A DNA stretch of 64,000 bases, taken from the NCBI GenBank assembly GCA_029817715.1, contig JARUPY010000539.1:8407501-8471500 (forward strand), in the 5' to 3' direction. Below are positions 31,045-42,098 of the stretch, piece by piece; the first letter of the stretch is position 1; each line of letters begins with the position of its first letter. Made by a program: the position numbers and the translations under genes. Below the pieces are notes generated by a model. That model worked only from the letters and a program-made list of their open reading frames with translations, did no database searches and had not been told where the DNA came from. Origin of the DNA: Melastoma dodecandrum (lineage: Eukaryota > Streptophyta > Magnoliopsida > Myrtales > Melastomataceae).

Positions 31045-34000
31045 CAATCTTCCACTATATTCCAAGAGCCTTCTGAAAATCCGGGGAACCACCTTTCTTG
31101 AGTAGCCATGCTGAACAAATGGTGGTGCCAAAGGAACTCAACTGGCCGGTGATGAAAATGACGACAATAGTTCAGACAAGAACACCTTTAAAATGTTTTG
31201 TTCGACCTAGACAAGGGGCAATTATCTATCCAGATTCATTGCCTGACAGGGGCACCAACGGATTTAATCCAAATGCATTCAGGTTAATATCTGTAGTTGG
31301 CTACACAGAGGCTGCCTTGGGGCTGCCTTAAAAGAGTCTAATCCAGGAGGTAATAGTTAAAAGTCGAAATTTGGTCTTCGGTATGACATTCCTAAGCCCG
31401 TCAATCTCCCAGTGAAGAATGCTTCAATTCAATACATCAAAGCTGATGATAAAACTACAACCGAATCGATGAGAACTTCGGTATTTCATCGACTTGGAGC
31501 CCCGTTTGAGCGAAGATCAGTATTTGATGGGCTTTGCACTCAGAAAGAAGAGATTAAGGCTCGAAGATCGGCACAATTTAGATTGAGCCAAGCTCCAAGT
31601 AGTCGAATGTTGTGGAAGAGAGTTGAAAAAAAAGAGGATATCCCAATTATCATAGAAGATACAAATGATCTTCATAGCAAAGTTCCCTTTCTCGAATGAA
31701 GCGCCGAACGGTTGTTGAAGTAACTACTAGCAAAGTACTGAAAATGAGCACGAAGACATTGGTGTCTACCAGTAGCAATGGGGAATCATCTCATGGTGAT
31801 AACGGAAATGATGTTGTTGCTTCTCACCACGTCACAATTATTGAAGCTGATGGAAACGCTTCTCTTAAAGAGGATGACGCATCATATTAATGACTTGAGA
31901 AAAGTGTTTGACATATTACGAAAGTATCAATTGAAGATGAATCGTTGAAGTGTGCGTTTGGAGTCACTTTGGGAAAATATCTTGGATTCATTGTTCGACA
32001 TTGAGGAATTGAGGTTGATCAGTCAAAGATAGATGTAATTATAAAGATGTAGCCCCCTAAGAAACATACATGAGTTGAAAAGCGTTCAAGGAAAGCTTGC
32101 TTATATTCGAAGGTTTATATCAAATTTGGCGGGACGGTGCCATCCTTTCCATCGACTTATGAAAAAGGGTACCTCTGTTAAGTGGGACGAAGCATGTGAA
32201 AGGGCATTCAACAGCATAAAGGCTTACTTATCAAAGCCACCAGTTCTAAATCCTCCAATCCAAGGAAGACCAGTCATGCTTTATATAGCGGCACAAGAAG
32301 CTTCCCTAGGAGGCCTGCTCGCTCAGGAGAACAACAATGGAAAAGAAAATTCCTTGTACTATTTGAGCAGGACTTTAACCGGGGCAAAAATTATGACATT
32401 ATTTGCAGGCACACTCTGTTCATCTCATATCACGAGCGGATCTTCTCTAATATATAATGTCAAGGCCGGTTTTAATTGGCCGTCTCACAAAATGGGCTCT
32501 TATGCTCAAGGAGTTTGAGATCTGGTATGTGCCTCAAAAGTCTCTAAAAGGACAAGCTTTAGCTGACTTCATGGCAGATCATCCTATACCTGATGAGGAA
32601 GTAATGTTAGTTGATGTTCCCTTTCCATGGAAAATGTTCTTTGATGGGTCAGCTACACAAAGAGGCGCGGGAGCTGGAGTTGTCTTCGTAACATCCGATG
32701 GAGATATCATCTCTGATGCATATACCCTCACCCAGTTATGCTCAAACAATATGGCTGATTATCACGCTCTCATACTCGGGCTAGAAATTGCCATGGATAA
32801 CAAATTACATAGTTTGAGAGTATATGGTGACTCCAAGCTTGTGATTAATAAACTTCTATCCACATATGAGGTTTACAACCCAGAGCTTTTGTCTTACCAT
32901 GACTATGCGGTTAAACTCGCAGGGTGGTTCCCGGACATCACAATAAGTCATATACCGAGAAAGGAAAATGCACAAGAAGACGAGAAGACGAAGTTAATCT
33001 CATATCCGTCTATAATATAGAAGACCAAGATTGGAGACAACCACTCATTGACCTTCTCGAGCATGGAAAGCTGCCCAACGACCCACAACAAAAAGTGGAT
33101 GTAAGGAGAAGAGCGCCTCATTTTATATATTTTAAAAATACTCTCTATCAGCGATCCTTTGAAGGACTGTTCTTGCGATGCCTTGGAGTAGAAGAAGCCA
33201 CCAAAGCACTAGAGGAGGCGTATTGTGGAGTTTGTGGAGTTCATCAATCTGGTCCTAAACTTCACTTCCAATTGAAGAGAATGGGTTATTATTGGCCGAC
33301 AATGATAAAGGATTGTATAGAATATGCAAAGAAATGTCGAGCTTGTCAATTTCACTCTATCTTCATCCATCAATCGCTCTAGCTACTTCATCCAACTATA
33401 GCATCTTGGCCATTTGAAGCCTAGAGGTTAGATGTGGTAGGGCCCGTCACACCCAAATCATTAGGAGGTCACTCATATATCCTAGCGGCAATTGACTACG
33501 TCTCCAAATGGGCAGAAGCTACATCCTTCGGGGAAGTGAAGAAGGAAACATTGATCACCTTCATAAAAAATAATATCATTTTTCGTTATGGTGTGCCTCG
33601 CAATATCATTACTGATAATGGCTGGAATTTCTCTAATAAGGCCATGAATAAATTCTGTGAGCAATTTGGCTTCAAATAGTATAACTCCTCCATTTATTAT
33701 GCGGCTGCGAATGGGTTGGCAGAAGTATTCAATTAAACGCTATGCAACCTCCTAAAGAAGGTGGTCGATAAAGCTAGAAGAGATTGACATGAACGAGTCG
33801 GAGAAGCTCTATGGGCGTATCGTATGACGTACAGGACTGCGACTCACATGATGCTATACTCAATGGTCTATGGTTTTGAAGCGGTCCTTCCACTTAAACG
33901 ACAAATACCATCGCTGCGAATAGCCATACAAGAGGGATTTTGTTAAGAGGATAATGCTCGACTACACCTACAGAAACTAGAAGCTTTGGATGAAAAACGT

Positions 34001-34278
34001 CTTGAATCCCAATAACGAATTGAGTGCTACCAGGCAAGGAAGTTGAAATCGTTTAACAAGAAAGTACGACCACGCTCCTTTCAAGTTGGTGACCTTGTTT
34101 TGGCAGTGCAACGCCTTATAATCATCAAACATAAGACTAGGAGCAAATTAACAACGAAATGAGATGGTTCATACGTAGTCCAAGAGGCTTACACTGGGGG
34201 CGCCTATAAGATAGTTGATCCAGATGGAGTATACGTCGGATTGATCAACGGAAAGTTCCTAAAGCGATACTACGCCTG
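31045..34278 (+). pseudogene. Ty3/Tat-type pol relic: spacer, RT end, RNase H, second RNase H, integrase
   Basis: Pieces in order: a protease/spacer region (FHYIPRAF, then GFNPNAFRLIS near 31262), an abrupt jump at about 31885 to the end of RT (NDLRKVFDILRKYQLKMN), RT connection/RNase H (LAYIRRFISNLAGRCHPFHR, 32097; ALGGLLAQE-type motif), a second plant-type RNase H (MFFDGSATQRGAGAGVVF, 32634; VYGDSKLVINKL, 32820) and integrase (zinc-finger cysteines CRACQFH near 33335; core AAIDYVSKWAEATSF near 33490 and ITDNGWNFS near 33607; C-terminal chromodomain-free end to 34278). The archaeal-like second RNase H is a hallmark of the Tat lineage. The RT palm with its YxDD box is missing. Many stops and frameshifts. 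Confidence 0.85.
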
Positions 34279-34400
34279 AAGAATAATGCCCGATGTCGCA
34301 TGAGCCTAAACTGCATGGCACAAAAAAAACCAAAAGATAAAATAAAATAACAATCATAAAACAAAAAACAAAAAACAAAATTAAAAAATCATCACGTAAT

Positions 34401-34550
34401 ACTCCTGGCCATCTCGAGTATAAACTGTGAATAGCTGAATAAAATATAATACTCCTAGCCCGCACGAGTATAAACTGTGAACAGCTAAATAAAATATAAT
34501 ACTCTTGGCCCGCACGAGTATAAATTGTGGACAACACAATAAAAAGATTA
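34401..34550. repeat. Three tandem 50-bp repeats after the Ty3/Tat pol
   Basis: ACTCCTGGCC, ACTCCTAGCC and ACTCTTGGCC start at 34401, 34451 and 34501, each followed by (G/C)GAGTATAAA(C/T)TGTG. It is 120 bp past the integrase stop, in the region between pol and the antisense gene. Confidence 0.85.
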
Positions 34551-34674
34551 TGAATTAATCCGGGTCCACACAAGGTCCTAACCATTTTTATTAAAGGAAA
34601 ATGATTATTATATTCCGGCATAACATGGAGGAATCAAATTCCAAAGCATAAATTAATTAGAAAAAAAGGAAAGC

Positions 34675-36400
34675 TCAAGGCTCCAGTGTAAATTGTGCTA
34701 TCTCCTCGTGCGAGGTGTCGATCAACTCGTGAAGCTCTTCCAAAGATTGAACATCATCGTCATCGACCACGTTGACTCCCTCCAAAGTATGCATAGATTC
34801 CTTCAAGCCCTCAACCTTTGCAGTTGCATCATCAGCCTTTGTTATTACCTCTTTGAGAATGCCCTCCCGATCCGCCTTAGCCTTAATGCAATCAGATAAT
34901 TGTCGTTGGGGCTCTTCAATCCGAATCTCATCCTCAGCAAGCTGGCCCTCTAAGTTACTCTTATTCATAATGATACTCTTCTCTTCAGCTTCGACTTCAA
35001 CGAGACGACCTATGATCAATGCCACCTCTTTATCACGATTTGCGGCACTCATCCCTCCTTTGGTACCAGTTGCTAAGTGTGAGTATCGCATGGAGTCTGA
35101 TCCAAATGCTCACATTCATCGATGAAATTGAAAGCATCCTTAATCTCCTCAGCAATAACATGTCCTCTACTGAAAGGGGTCATCGAAACCTTCTCCTTGA
35201 TATCATCCCAAATACTAGTCGCAAACTTCTTATATGCTAGCGAGGCTATCGAGTAAAAACAGAAAGACGATACGGCGGGTGTGGTTGAGACCATAGTTAT
35301 TAAAGCGCAAAGCACAAAAAAGCGCTAATCTCCCAAATCGCTTTAAGCGCAAAGCGTGCTTTTGACAGGGAGGTGGCGGGGCTTCTGTGGAGGAGGGAGG
35401 GGGCGGGGCTGTGGAGAGGGATAGCAGGGCTTCTGAGAGGAGGGGAAGGGCATAGGGGAGGGGCAACAATCGAGGATTGGGAAGGATGAGGAAGGGCGCC
35501 AGATGAAGAAGAAATGATTTTTAGGTTTATTTTTTAAGAGGAAAATTTACATTGGAGGGCTTTAAGCGCGAAGCGTGCTCCTGCGCTTAAAGCGCGAAGC
35601 GCGCGCTTTGGAGGGCTTCATGCAGGCAGCTCCAGCGCTCTAAAGAAAAGCGGCGAGGGGTCGCTTCACTTCGCATTTGGGCTTTAAGCGGGCTTCATAG
35701 CGCTTTTAACAACTATGATTGAGACTAGATCGACAAAATGAGAAGGGTCGTTATTTCCTTTAGGCTGGATCACTTTCTCCACGGCATGCTGGTCCCTGTG
35801 AAGCGGCTTTAGGAGCTCCGAACCAAGAGGGCTCAATACGGAGGGCTCTTGAAATCGACCAACTCATTCACAAGATACAGTAGCAAACAAAGCCGAAATA
35901 AGATGGAGATCATTTAAAATATGTACCCATGAAATCAACCAACTCACCAACTCGTTGCCAGCCGGAACGACGCCATCTGGCATGTCTTCGACTACATCGA
36001 GTTTTCCAGATGCATGCCTCGAAGGCCTCTGCCTCTTGACATGCCTGTTGTCATTTGGAGTTTGTGAGTTTTCAGAATGTAGAGTCGCCGATGAAAACAA
36101 GGCATGTTTGTTAACAAGGTAAAATTAAAAACAAACAAAAAGAATGATATATGTGTTTATAAATACATGTATTTGGTGGTAAAGGCATTTTCTTTTGGGT
36201 GATACCGACTGGCTTGGTTGGTTTCTCTCGAGTATCATCATCTTTCGTGGAGGATGACGTATCCTAGCAATCAGTGCCTCTATCCCTTGTTGGAGGAAAC
36301 CATCATGCTTTTTCTCAACCATTTAGAGTACCTCTTCGTACAATATATGTCCAAATCAGTGTGGGAAACATGAACACTAAGCACATACAATCGAGATTTA
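34675..36400 (-). pseudogene. Antisense ORF of the first Tat element: C-terminal part of a plant-mobile-domain-type gene with coiled coil
   Basis: Reading from 36400 down: YSKW then VEKKHDGFLQQGIEALIARI (36320), a basic stretch (HVKRQRPSRHA, 36040), then SHFVDLVSTTPAVSSFCFYSIASLAY (about 35740 to 35230, split by the MITE), HVIAEEIKDAFNFIDECEHL and a heptad-rich tail (34675-35091: RLVEVEAEEKSIIMNK ... GLKESMHTLEGV). This arrangement matches the C-terminal halves of element-borne plant mobile domain (PF10536) genes, but the domain core itself is missing, cut off by the copia fragment that starts near 36500. Frameshifted and not functional. Assignment rests on layout and the parallel with 42099-45032, so it is moderate. 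Confidence 0.45.
35292..35718. mobile_element. 427-bp hAT-type MITE with target-site duplication
   Basis: Terminal inverted repeats CATAGTTATTAAAGCGC (start) and the complement of GCGCTTTTAACAACTATGA (end), flanked by TTGAGAC at 35285-35291 and 35719-35725 (7 bp identical; an 8-bp duplication with one change is possible). Inside are many inverted AAGCGC/GCGCTT words, so it can fold extensively. No coding capacity. It sits in the antisense gene of the Tat element and splits its frame. Confidence 0.88.
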
Positions 36401-36499
36401 TTCTCATTTCGCACCAAGAGACGCCACAATATGTGCCCTTCATCTAATGAGGAGTACTAGGTACGTACAACCTCTCTCCAAGGACTAGGGACTTTCAAA

Positions 36500-38035
36500 T
36501 GCCCCACTCCAAGTGGAACAGAAAGCCTTAGAGGTAACCCCGATCTCTGTGACGGAGGATGCCCCTGTTTCTGAACCCTCTACAAAAGGGTCCCTACGAC
36601 TGATGACGATGATGCATCCAATCCTGCCATTCCTTATGAGAATGATGAGTCTGATGAGGAGGTAGAAGAACCCCTTGTTGACGAAGCGACAGTTGAGGCA
36701 GTTGAGGAAATCCCTCCTTCCATTGTCTCGATCTTCCCTGATTTGATGATGCAGGTCATAGCCTCTACTTCTCACGGGTGCGGCAACCTCTGGTATGAAA
36801 CTTCTCCAAGATGCCATCAAGTCAGGAGGTGTCTCCTCTCGGAGCAGGCTAAAACGGAAAGAACCTGAGACAATCAGCATTTCAATTGCAAAAGTGGTTG
36901 CCAAGAAACCTAAGTCTCAGGAGAAAGTGATTCCCGATGATTACTTCAATGAGAAGCTGGATACATTCATTCCTTCGGTAAACCCTCTGGTCTCTAGAAA
37001 GGAGATTGATGATGCTGATAGACATTGATGCCTTCAAGCGGATCGATTTCAACTGGTTTGCAGCAAATGACCTTGATATTGCACCTTGGTTTGAAAAGAT
37101 TGGTCTGAAAACCTTCTGTGAGGCCTATGTAGAGGTGCCTGTCACTAGACTGAGGGAATTTTTTGGAAACATACGTTTCATAATGAAGGACCTCATGTCA
37201 AGTTTATTAAGACAGTGATTGAAGGACTAACCCTTGTGTTCTCTGCTCATGATGTGAACCAACTCTTCGGATGCGAGGAGCATGGCCCTCTGTCTGACCT
37301 TGGGAAGGACGAGTCCTATACCATTGTCATGGGACAGAAGGTCCAAGTGGCTAAATACCTGGAGTCCATGAAGTTGGAACTTAAGACCGGCATCATACAT
37401 CGCACAATGTTGTTCTGCCTTCTGCCAATGAGTGGAAGCATCGACACCATCACTCCCAATGATGCGCTGCTGATGGCTCATATTATGAAAGGGATTCCTT
37501 CAACCTTGGCTTGCTGGTATTCCAACACATGAAATGGTGCTGCAACACTGTAAGAAAAGCTCTTCCTTATGGCCAGGTAATCGCCGACCTTCTCAAACTT
37601 GCTCGTGTTCCTTCTAATGCCTCTGTTGTCTATGAAAAATGAAAGGTTGAAACCTTTGGGAACCAAATCATCGCAAGCATCTATTATATGAGGAAGGGAA
37701 CCTCCTGGACTCTGAAAGGGAAGTCACAGGACTCTGCTCCAGATGATGGGGAAAAGCATCTGGCTGCTAGAACCATCAGAAAGGATGATGTTGCACCTTC
37801 TGCCCGACCTTCTACAGCAAAAGCATCTGCAGCACGGAGACGCCCCAAATCTTCTGATGAAGCGCCTCTCCCCTTGGACCAAAGCGCTTTCCTCAAGGAA
37901 CATCATCAACAAGCTGTAGTAAATGGGGAAGACATCCGCGTCCTTGAGCGATTGGACCCGACTCGCTTGGTGGAACACCCGGGAAAGCTTCTGCACGGTA
38001 ACCTTGAAGAGGTCTCTCCTGATGATGCAGAGTAA
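36500..38035 (+). pseudogene. Extra (envelope-like / PF20167-like) ORF of a SIRE-type Ty1/copia element
   Basis: Acidic start (YENDESDEEVEEPLVDEATV, 36638), then KVIPDDYFNEKLDTFIP (36930), FKRIDFNWFAANDLDIAPWFEKIGL (about 37030), REFFGNIRF, LVFSAHDVNQLFGCEEHGPL (37225) and LLMAHIMKGIP (37468), followed by LPYGQVIADLLKLARV (37560) and a Ser/Lys-rich tail to 38035. The motif series 'reshaped nucleic frame ... HIMxG...P ... LPYGxxI' is typical of the third ORF between pol and the 3' LTR in SIRE-like copia elements. At least four frame changes and a stop near 37640 make it non-functional. Confidence 0.6.
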
Positions 38036-38696
38036 ACTCATGTGTTGCCTGACTTTTCTGTTTCCTTAGAACAAGAATTAATTTTCATGGTCTAATGGTT
38101 TTGTAACAAGTGCCATTTGTGGACACATCCCATTGCAGTGTGGTTTTGAACTTTCTGTCTTACCCTCTACACTATCTAAACATATCTTCTGTACTATGGT
38201 TTTGAACGTATTGTCATACCTTCTTCAGAAATCTTCTCTTTTTTATCAAATTTCTTTCACTTATCTTTTTGATGTGACAAAAAAGGGAGAAATTTTGTTG
38301 AGGGGGAGTACTTCCCTATGTATTGAGTTATAGAAAAATCTTTGATTTTCTAGATTTTCTATAACTTATAGGGTGTAGAAGGCTATGAGAATTATAGCTC
38401 ATAATCACCCTTCCTTACGGTATGCGAATCATGATCTTATATAATGACCTTTGCCGGGAGTGTAAAAGTGACAACTCATCATTTTTTTGGGCCAAAATAC
38501 AGAAGCGTCATGCTCTGTACATCACAGAAGCTTTGTGCTCTATGAATAACTTGTTAACAAAAGCTTCCATGCTCAGTTTAACAGAAACCATATGGTTCTG
38601 TAAAATGCAAGACCCGTACGCACCTATCTAGGAGGAGTCAGGGAGAGTAACTTACAAAAATATTTCCCTTAATGATGAATGTTTTGTCATCATCAA

Positions 38697-38708
38697 AAAG
38701 GGGGAGAT
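38697..38708 (+). other. Polypurine tract of the SIRE-type element
   Basis: AAGGGGGAGAT immediately before TGTTGAATAGG. The phrase TCATCATCAAAAAGGGGGAG followed by TTTTGATGATG is the standard 3' junction of SIRE-like copia elements. Confidence 0.85.
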
Positions 38709-39780
38709 TGTTGAATAGGTTTTGATGATGAGCCTTGACTTTCTGTAAACAGAAGTCAGACATCTACACTAAGAAGCTACACATGAGGAACGCTAACTAT
38801 AAAAGCATTGGTGATGTCTTCTAGGATAGTGACCCGGCGGCCACTAGTGACCCTTGGTTGGAGGCTGTAGGAGACGTTGGTGGGGGCGTGCGACTGGAGG
38901 CTGGCGTGGCCAACGTGAAATGGGCCGGAGAGAAGGGCAAATACCCCAAGAGCATAGAAGGTGAGGGGCTGACTAGCTTCTGTGATATAACGTTCTATGT
39001 GTGCAGGAACCTAAGACATAGGCTGCTATCTGGTTGCGTGGGGTTTGTTGCATACTTCTGTAGGGTTTGCTACGTGCTTTCATGGTGTTCGCCACATAGT
39101 TGCTTTCTCGAGGAGGTCATGCATGTCGTGTGGAGCCGCAAGTGGGAAAATTCATCCTTAGACAAGGGTCGTTGTCTGCTTGCATAGAGTTCGTTACGTG
39201 CTCGCGTGGGGTACGCAACGACGTCGTTATCCTGATGGGATTGCGCTTGGTTACCTTTGTTAGTCACGTTAACACGTGCACCGAGTCACCTATGGTACAG
39301 AACCTTCTAGTCTGTACTGTAGAGGGTTGACACATATGATACAGAACCTTCTAGTCTGTGCTGTAGAGAGTTGACATATTTGGTACAGAACCTTCTAGTC
39401 TGTGCTGTATAACGAGTCACCTTTGGTGCAGAACCTTCTAGTCTGTGCTGAAGAAGGTCGATCTCATATCAGTTTCTATAATCGCTTCTACATTAAGTTT
39501 GAATGATAACCATCCAAATTCTTGGTGAAGTGTGGCTGTAGGCAAGTTGCCGAACCACTATAAAAGTCTTGCGTCCATCAAACAATTTGTAATCACATTC
39601 GTACGTTCTGTCTTACAGAAACCTGCCTGTACAATTCTGTTTTACAGAAGCTTTCTCCCGCTGCGAGGTTTATCGAAGTAGTTAAAAATCATTAATTTGA
39701 CTTTAATACTAATTCACCTCCTCTTAGTATAACACAAGCCTTGTTGCTTATGTTAATACAATATTAACATTGTGCTCCAT
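38709..39780 (+). repeat. 3' LTR of the SIRE-type copia element
   Basis: Begins TGTTGAA at 38709 after the polypurine tract. Contains four 44-bp direct repeats (39294-39450), a TATA box (CTATAAAAG, about 39558) and an end region with AATTCACCTCCTCTTAG. The exact 3' end is uncertain (a CA near 39720-39790). 38040-38696 upstream is the 3' untranslated part of the same element and contains no gene. Confidence 0.75.
39294..39450. repeat. Four 44-bp tandem repeats upstream of the LTR TATA box
   Basis: GGTACAGAACCTTCTAGTCT and variants start near 39294, 39338, 39382 and 39425, each followed by GTGCTGTAGAG-like sequence. They end ~110 bp before the TATA box, the place of an enhancer. Confidence 0.88.
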
Positions 39781-39789
39781 TACTTATCA

Positions 39790-41200
39790 AATTTTATAAT
39801 GGGGTGAAAGAACGGAGAAATGAGGGGGGACGACCCAGAGAAGGTGGAGATGAAGACAAGTAATAAGAAAATTGGGGATTGTGAATGGAGGGATTGATTG
39901 TTGATCAATGTTTAGGACACAGAAGGAACGTTCGAAATACGAACCATAAACACTTCGGAACATCGTATCTCTGTTATACCTCACGAGGAGGCATCAATAT
40001 AAAGGTTAGCTACATTTTGTGATCTTTTTAAAGAAGATATTTGTCGTGTACGTCCCATGAATTTGAAATATGAGGTTCCTATTTTACGTTTGGTAGTGTA
40101 CACATATATGTCAAGAAATTTTATAATACATGTGAATATTTATTGATAAAGGCAAGTTTAGGTTATACCGAGGGATGCATACTCAAGACATACTTGAGGT
40201 GTAAGGCGATAACAACGCCGTTAGGTATTTCCAACGTGGGATGACAACTAACACTGTCAACACCACGTTTGAGATAAGGTTAATATAATTGAGATAACTA
40301 CCTAACGTTGGGTTGTAAGACGATATTTTTCAAATGTTAAACTAAATCGGAAAAAGAGTCAAAGTTTAGAATAGATTTAATAATTTTGCCACAAATTAAA
40401 AGAGATCAGCTTCAGAATTAAAATTTGTTAAATTGTAAATGTATTTTAAAATATTGAAAAAAAAACCTAGTTTTGAATTTAAATTGATCGAATAATCTAG
40501 AATATTATAATATTATATTATATTAATAATATATTGTTGATTTGACTAATGCGTACCCGCCGTATAAGAAAACTTTCTTTATAAATTATAATTTCGATTT
40601 AATTCAACATTAGAATTATAATTTCAGAATCCGCCGATTGAATTGAAATCGATATTTTTTTATAGAAATTCTTCGAAGCATTATAAAGCAAAGTTACGGA
40701 GAATTACAAGTACTAGCACCAGCTCCAGCACTATGAAGGAATTCGAAGTTGTTTATATTGCGAAATATGCGTGGACGTAGAAGAATTTCATTTGAGAATA
40801 CGAGAAACTCACGTCAAAATGATTTAACGTACTTTGTTTGTTTTTTAGTTATCACAATCCGTCACTGATTTTTGGACAATTATTTTTTCTAAACGAACTC
40901 CCCGTGTGGAAACTTTTGGTGCGGAATTGTGTTCCCCACAACACGTGTCGAATTTAACGGTGATTGTATGGTCGCAATAAAGTATGTGGTATTTAACGGT
41001 GATTGCGATACCAGAATTGAATACAATGGTACCGAATTTATAGTGTTTTATGTTGTCACATTAAATTAAACGAATGTAAGCAGAAAAGGTAAACACAATA
41101 CTGAAATTGAATACAACAGTATCAAATTTACAGGTACCACTTACAGACATGACTCAAACGGAGAAGCGACAAAAAAGACTTGAAGGCGCTTCACGACGGT
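39790..41200. other. AT-rich intergenic DNA, no gene
   Basis: No domain-bearing ORF. It contains short diverged direct repeats, such as AATTTAACGGTGATTG at about 40954 and 40993 and (A/C)GAATTGAATACAA(T/C) near 41010 and 41108. Confidence 0.5.
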
Positions 41201-41818
41201 CCGCGGCGGATGAACGGCAACTGGTAGATCCCTTTAGTGAAACGTACCTTGATGGATCGACGGTCGGACGTTAACAATACCAGAATTGAATTGATGGTAC
41301 TGGGGGTGAAAGATGGTTTCAGGGGGTGAATCAACATCACTGGATTCTGATGTTGAGTTGTTGTCGTTGTTTCGTTGTATTTCTAATCCTTTTATTACCA
41401 AAATCTTGCAGTTATGATTATCTAGCCAGTATGTGATCTTCCTATATCGTGTGCATGATCTAACTCCTATTTTGTAGGAACCATGCGCATCGTGGTTTGG
41501 CTGACGTCTCTGGGTTTGCCACATGTCCTGCTCTATTGATGTAATCAGATGTAGTTTGATATGGATCGCCTCGAGACATTACGAACTCTCGAGTAGTGAG
41601 AGACTATTCGAGTCTCGAGCTCTATGGGATTTGTCTATGTCGTGCATGAGGAACTCTTCTGGAGTGGTGTTAGTCTTGAGCCCTTGTTGAGGAGGCACTT
41701 CTCGAGTAGCGCCCATACAAACTTCTTGAGTAGCGTTAACATTGGGTTTCTGTTCGCCTTAAATGGTGCCTGCACGAAGGCCCATTGAGGACGAAGCCCA
41801 AGAATTCACGCGTCAACA
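41200..41818 (-). repeat. 3' LTR of the second Tat element (left end uncertain)
   Basis: On the minus strand TGTTGACGCGTGAATTC follows the polypurine tract directly. The LTR contains several CTCGAG/TTCTCGAGTAG words (41585-41720), also frequent in the internal region. The CA end could not be located. Confidence 0.5.
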
Positions 41819-41831
41819 TTAAGCCCCCTTT
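41819..41831 (-). other. Polypurine tract of the second Tat element
   Basis: Minus strand AAAGGGGGCTTAA, immediately followed by the LTR start TGTTGACG. It fixes the orientation of the element and proves that the plus-strand gene to its right lies between pol and the 3' LTR. Confidence 0.75.
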
Positions 41832-42098
41832 GTTAAACATAATGTGAGGAATTTTATGTTTATCTTTCCAACAAAACGGTTGCGTTTTAACACGATCTTG
41901 TCAAGCAAGAATCTCTTTTCCGCTTCTTCGTTCACAAGAATACCACCATTTCCTTTTTCTCCAAAACATCGCTTCTTTTTAGCTTCTGGAATCGTTTTTC
42001 CACCAATGTCTAGTCCTTTTCTCGACCAATCTTTGTCTCATGTTCTTCGTCTCTTTAAAGTTCTGAACTTTCGTTTATCGGCATGAGATACACCAGCA

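Noticed and set aside
35230..35700. Proline/alanine-rich minus-strand protein
   Set aside because: It lies inside the MITE; the frame comes from its GC-rich foldback words.
36485..36904. 139-codon minus-strand open frame
   Set aside because: Antisense shadow of the acidic start of the copia extra ORF.
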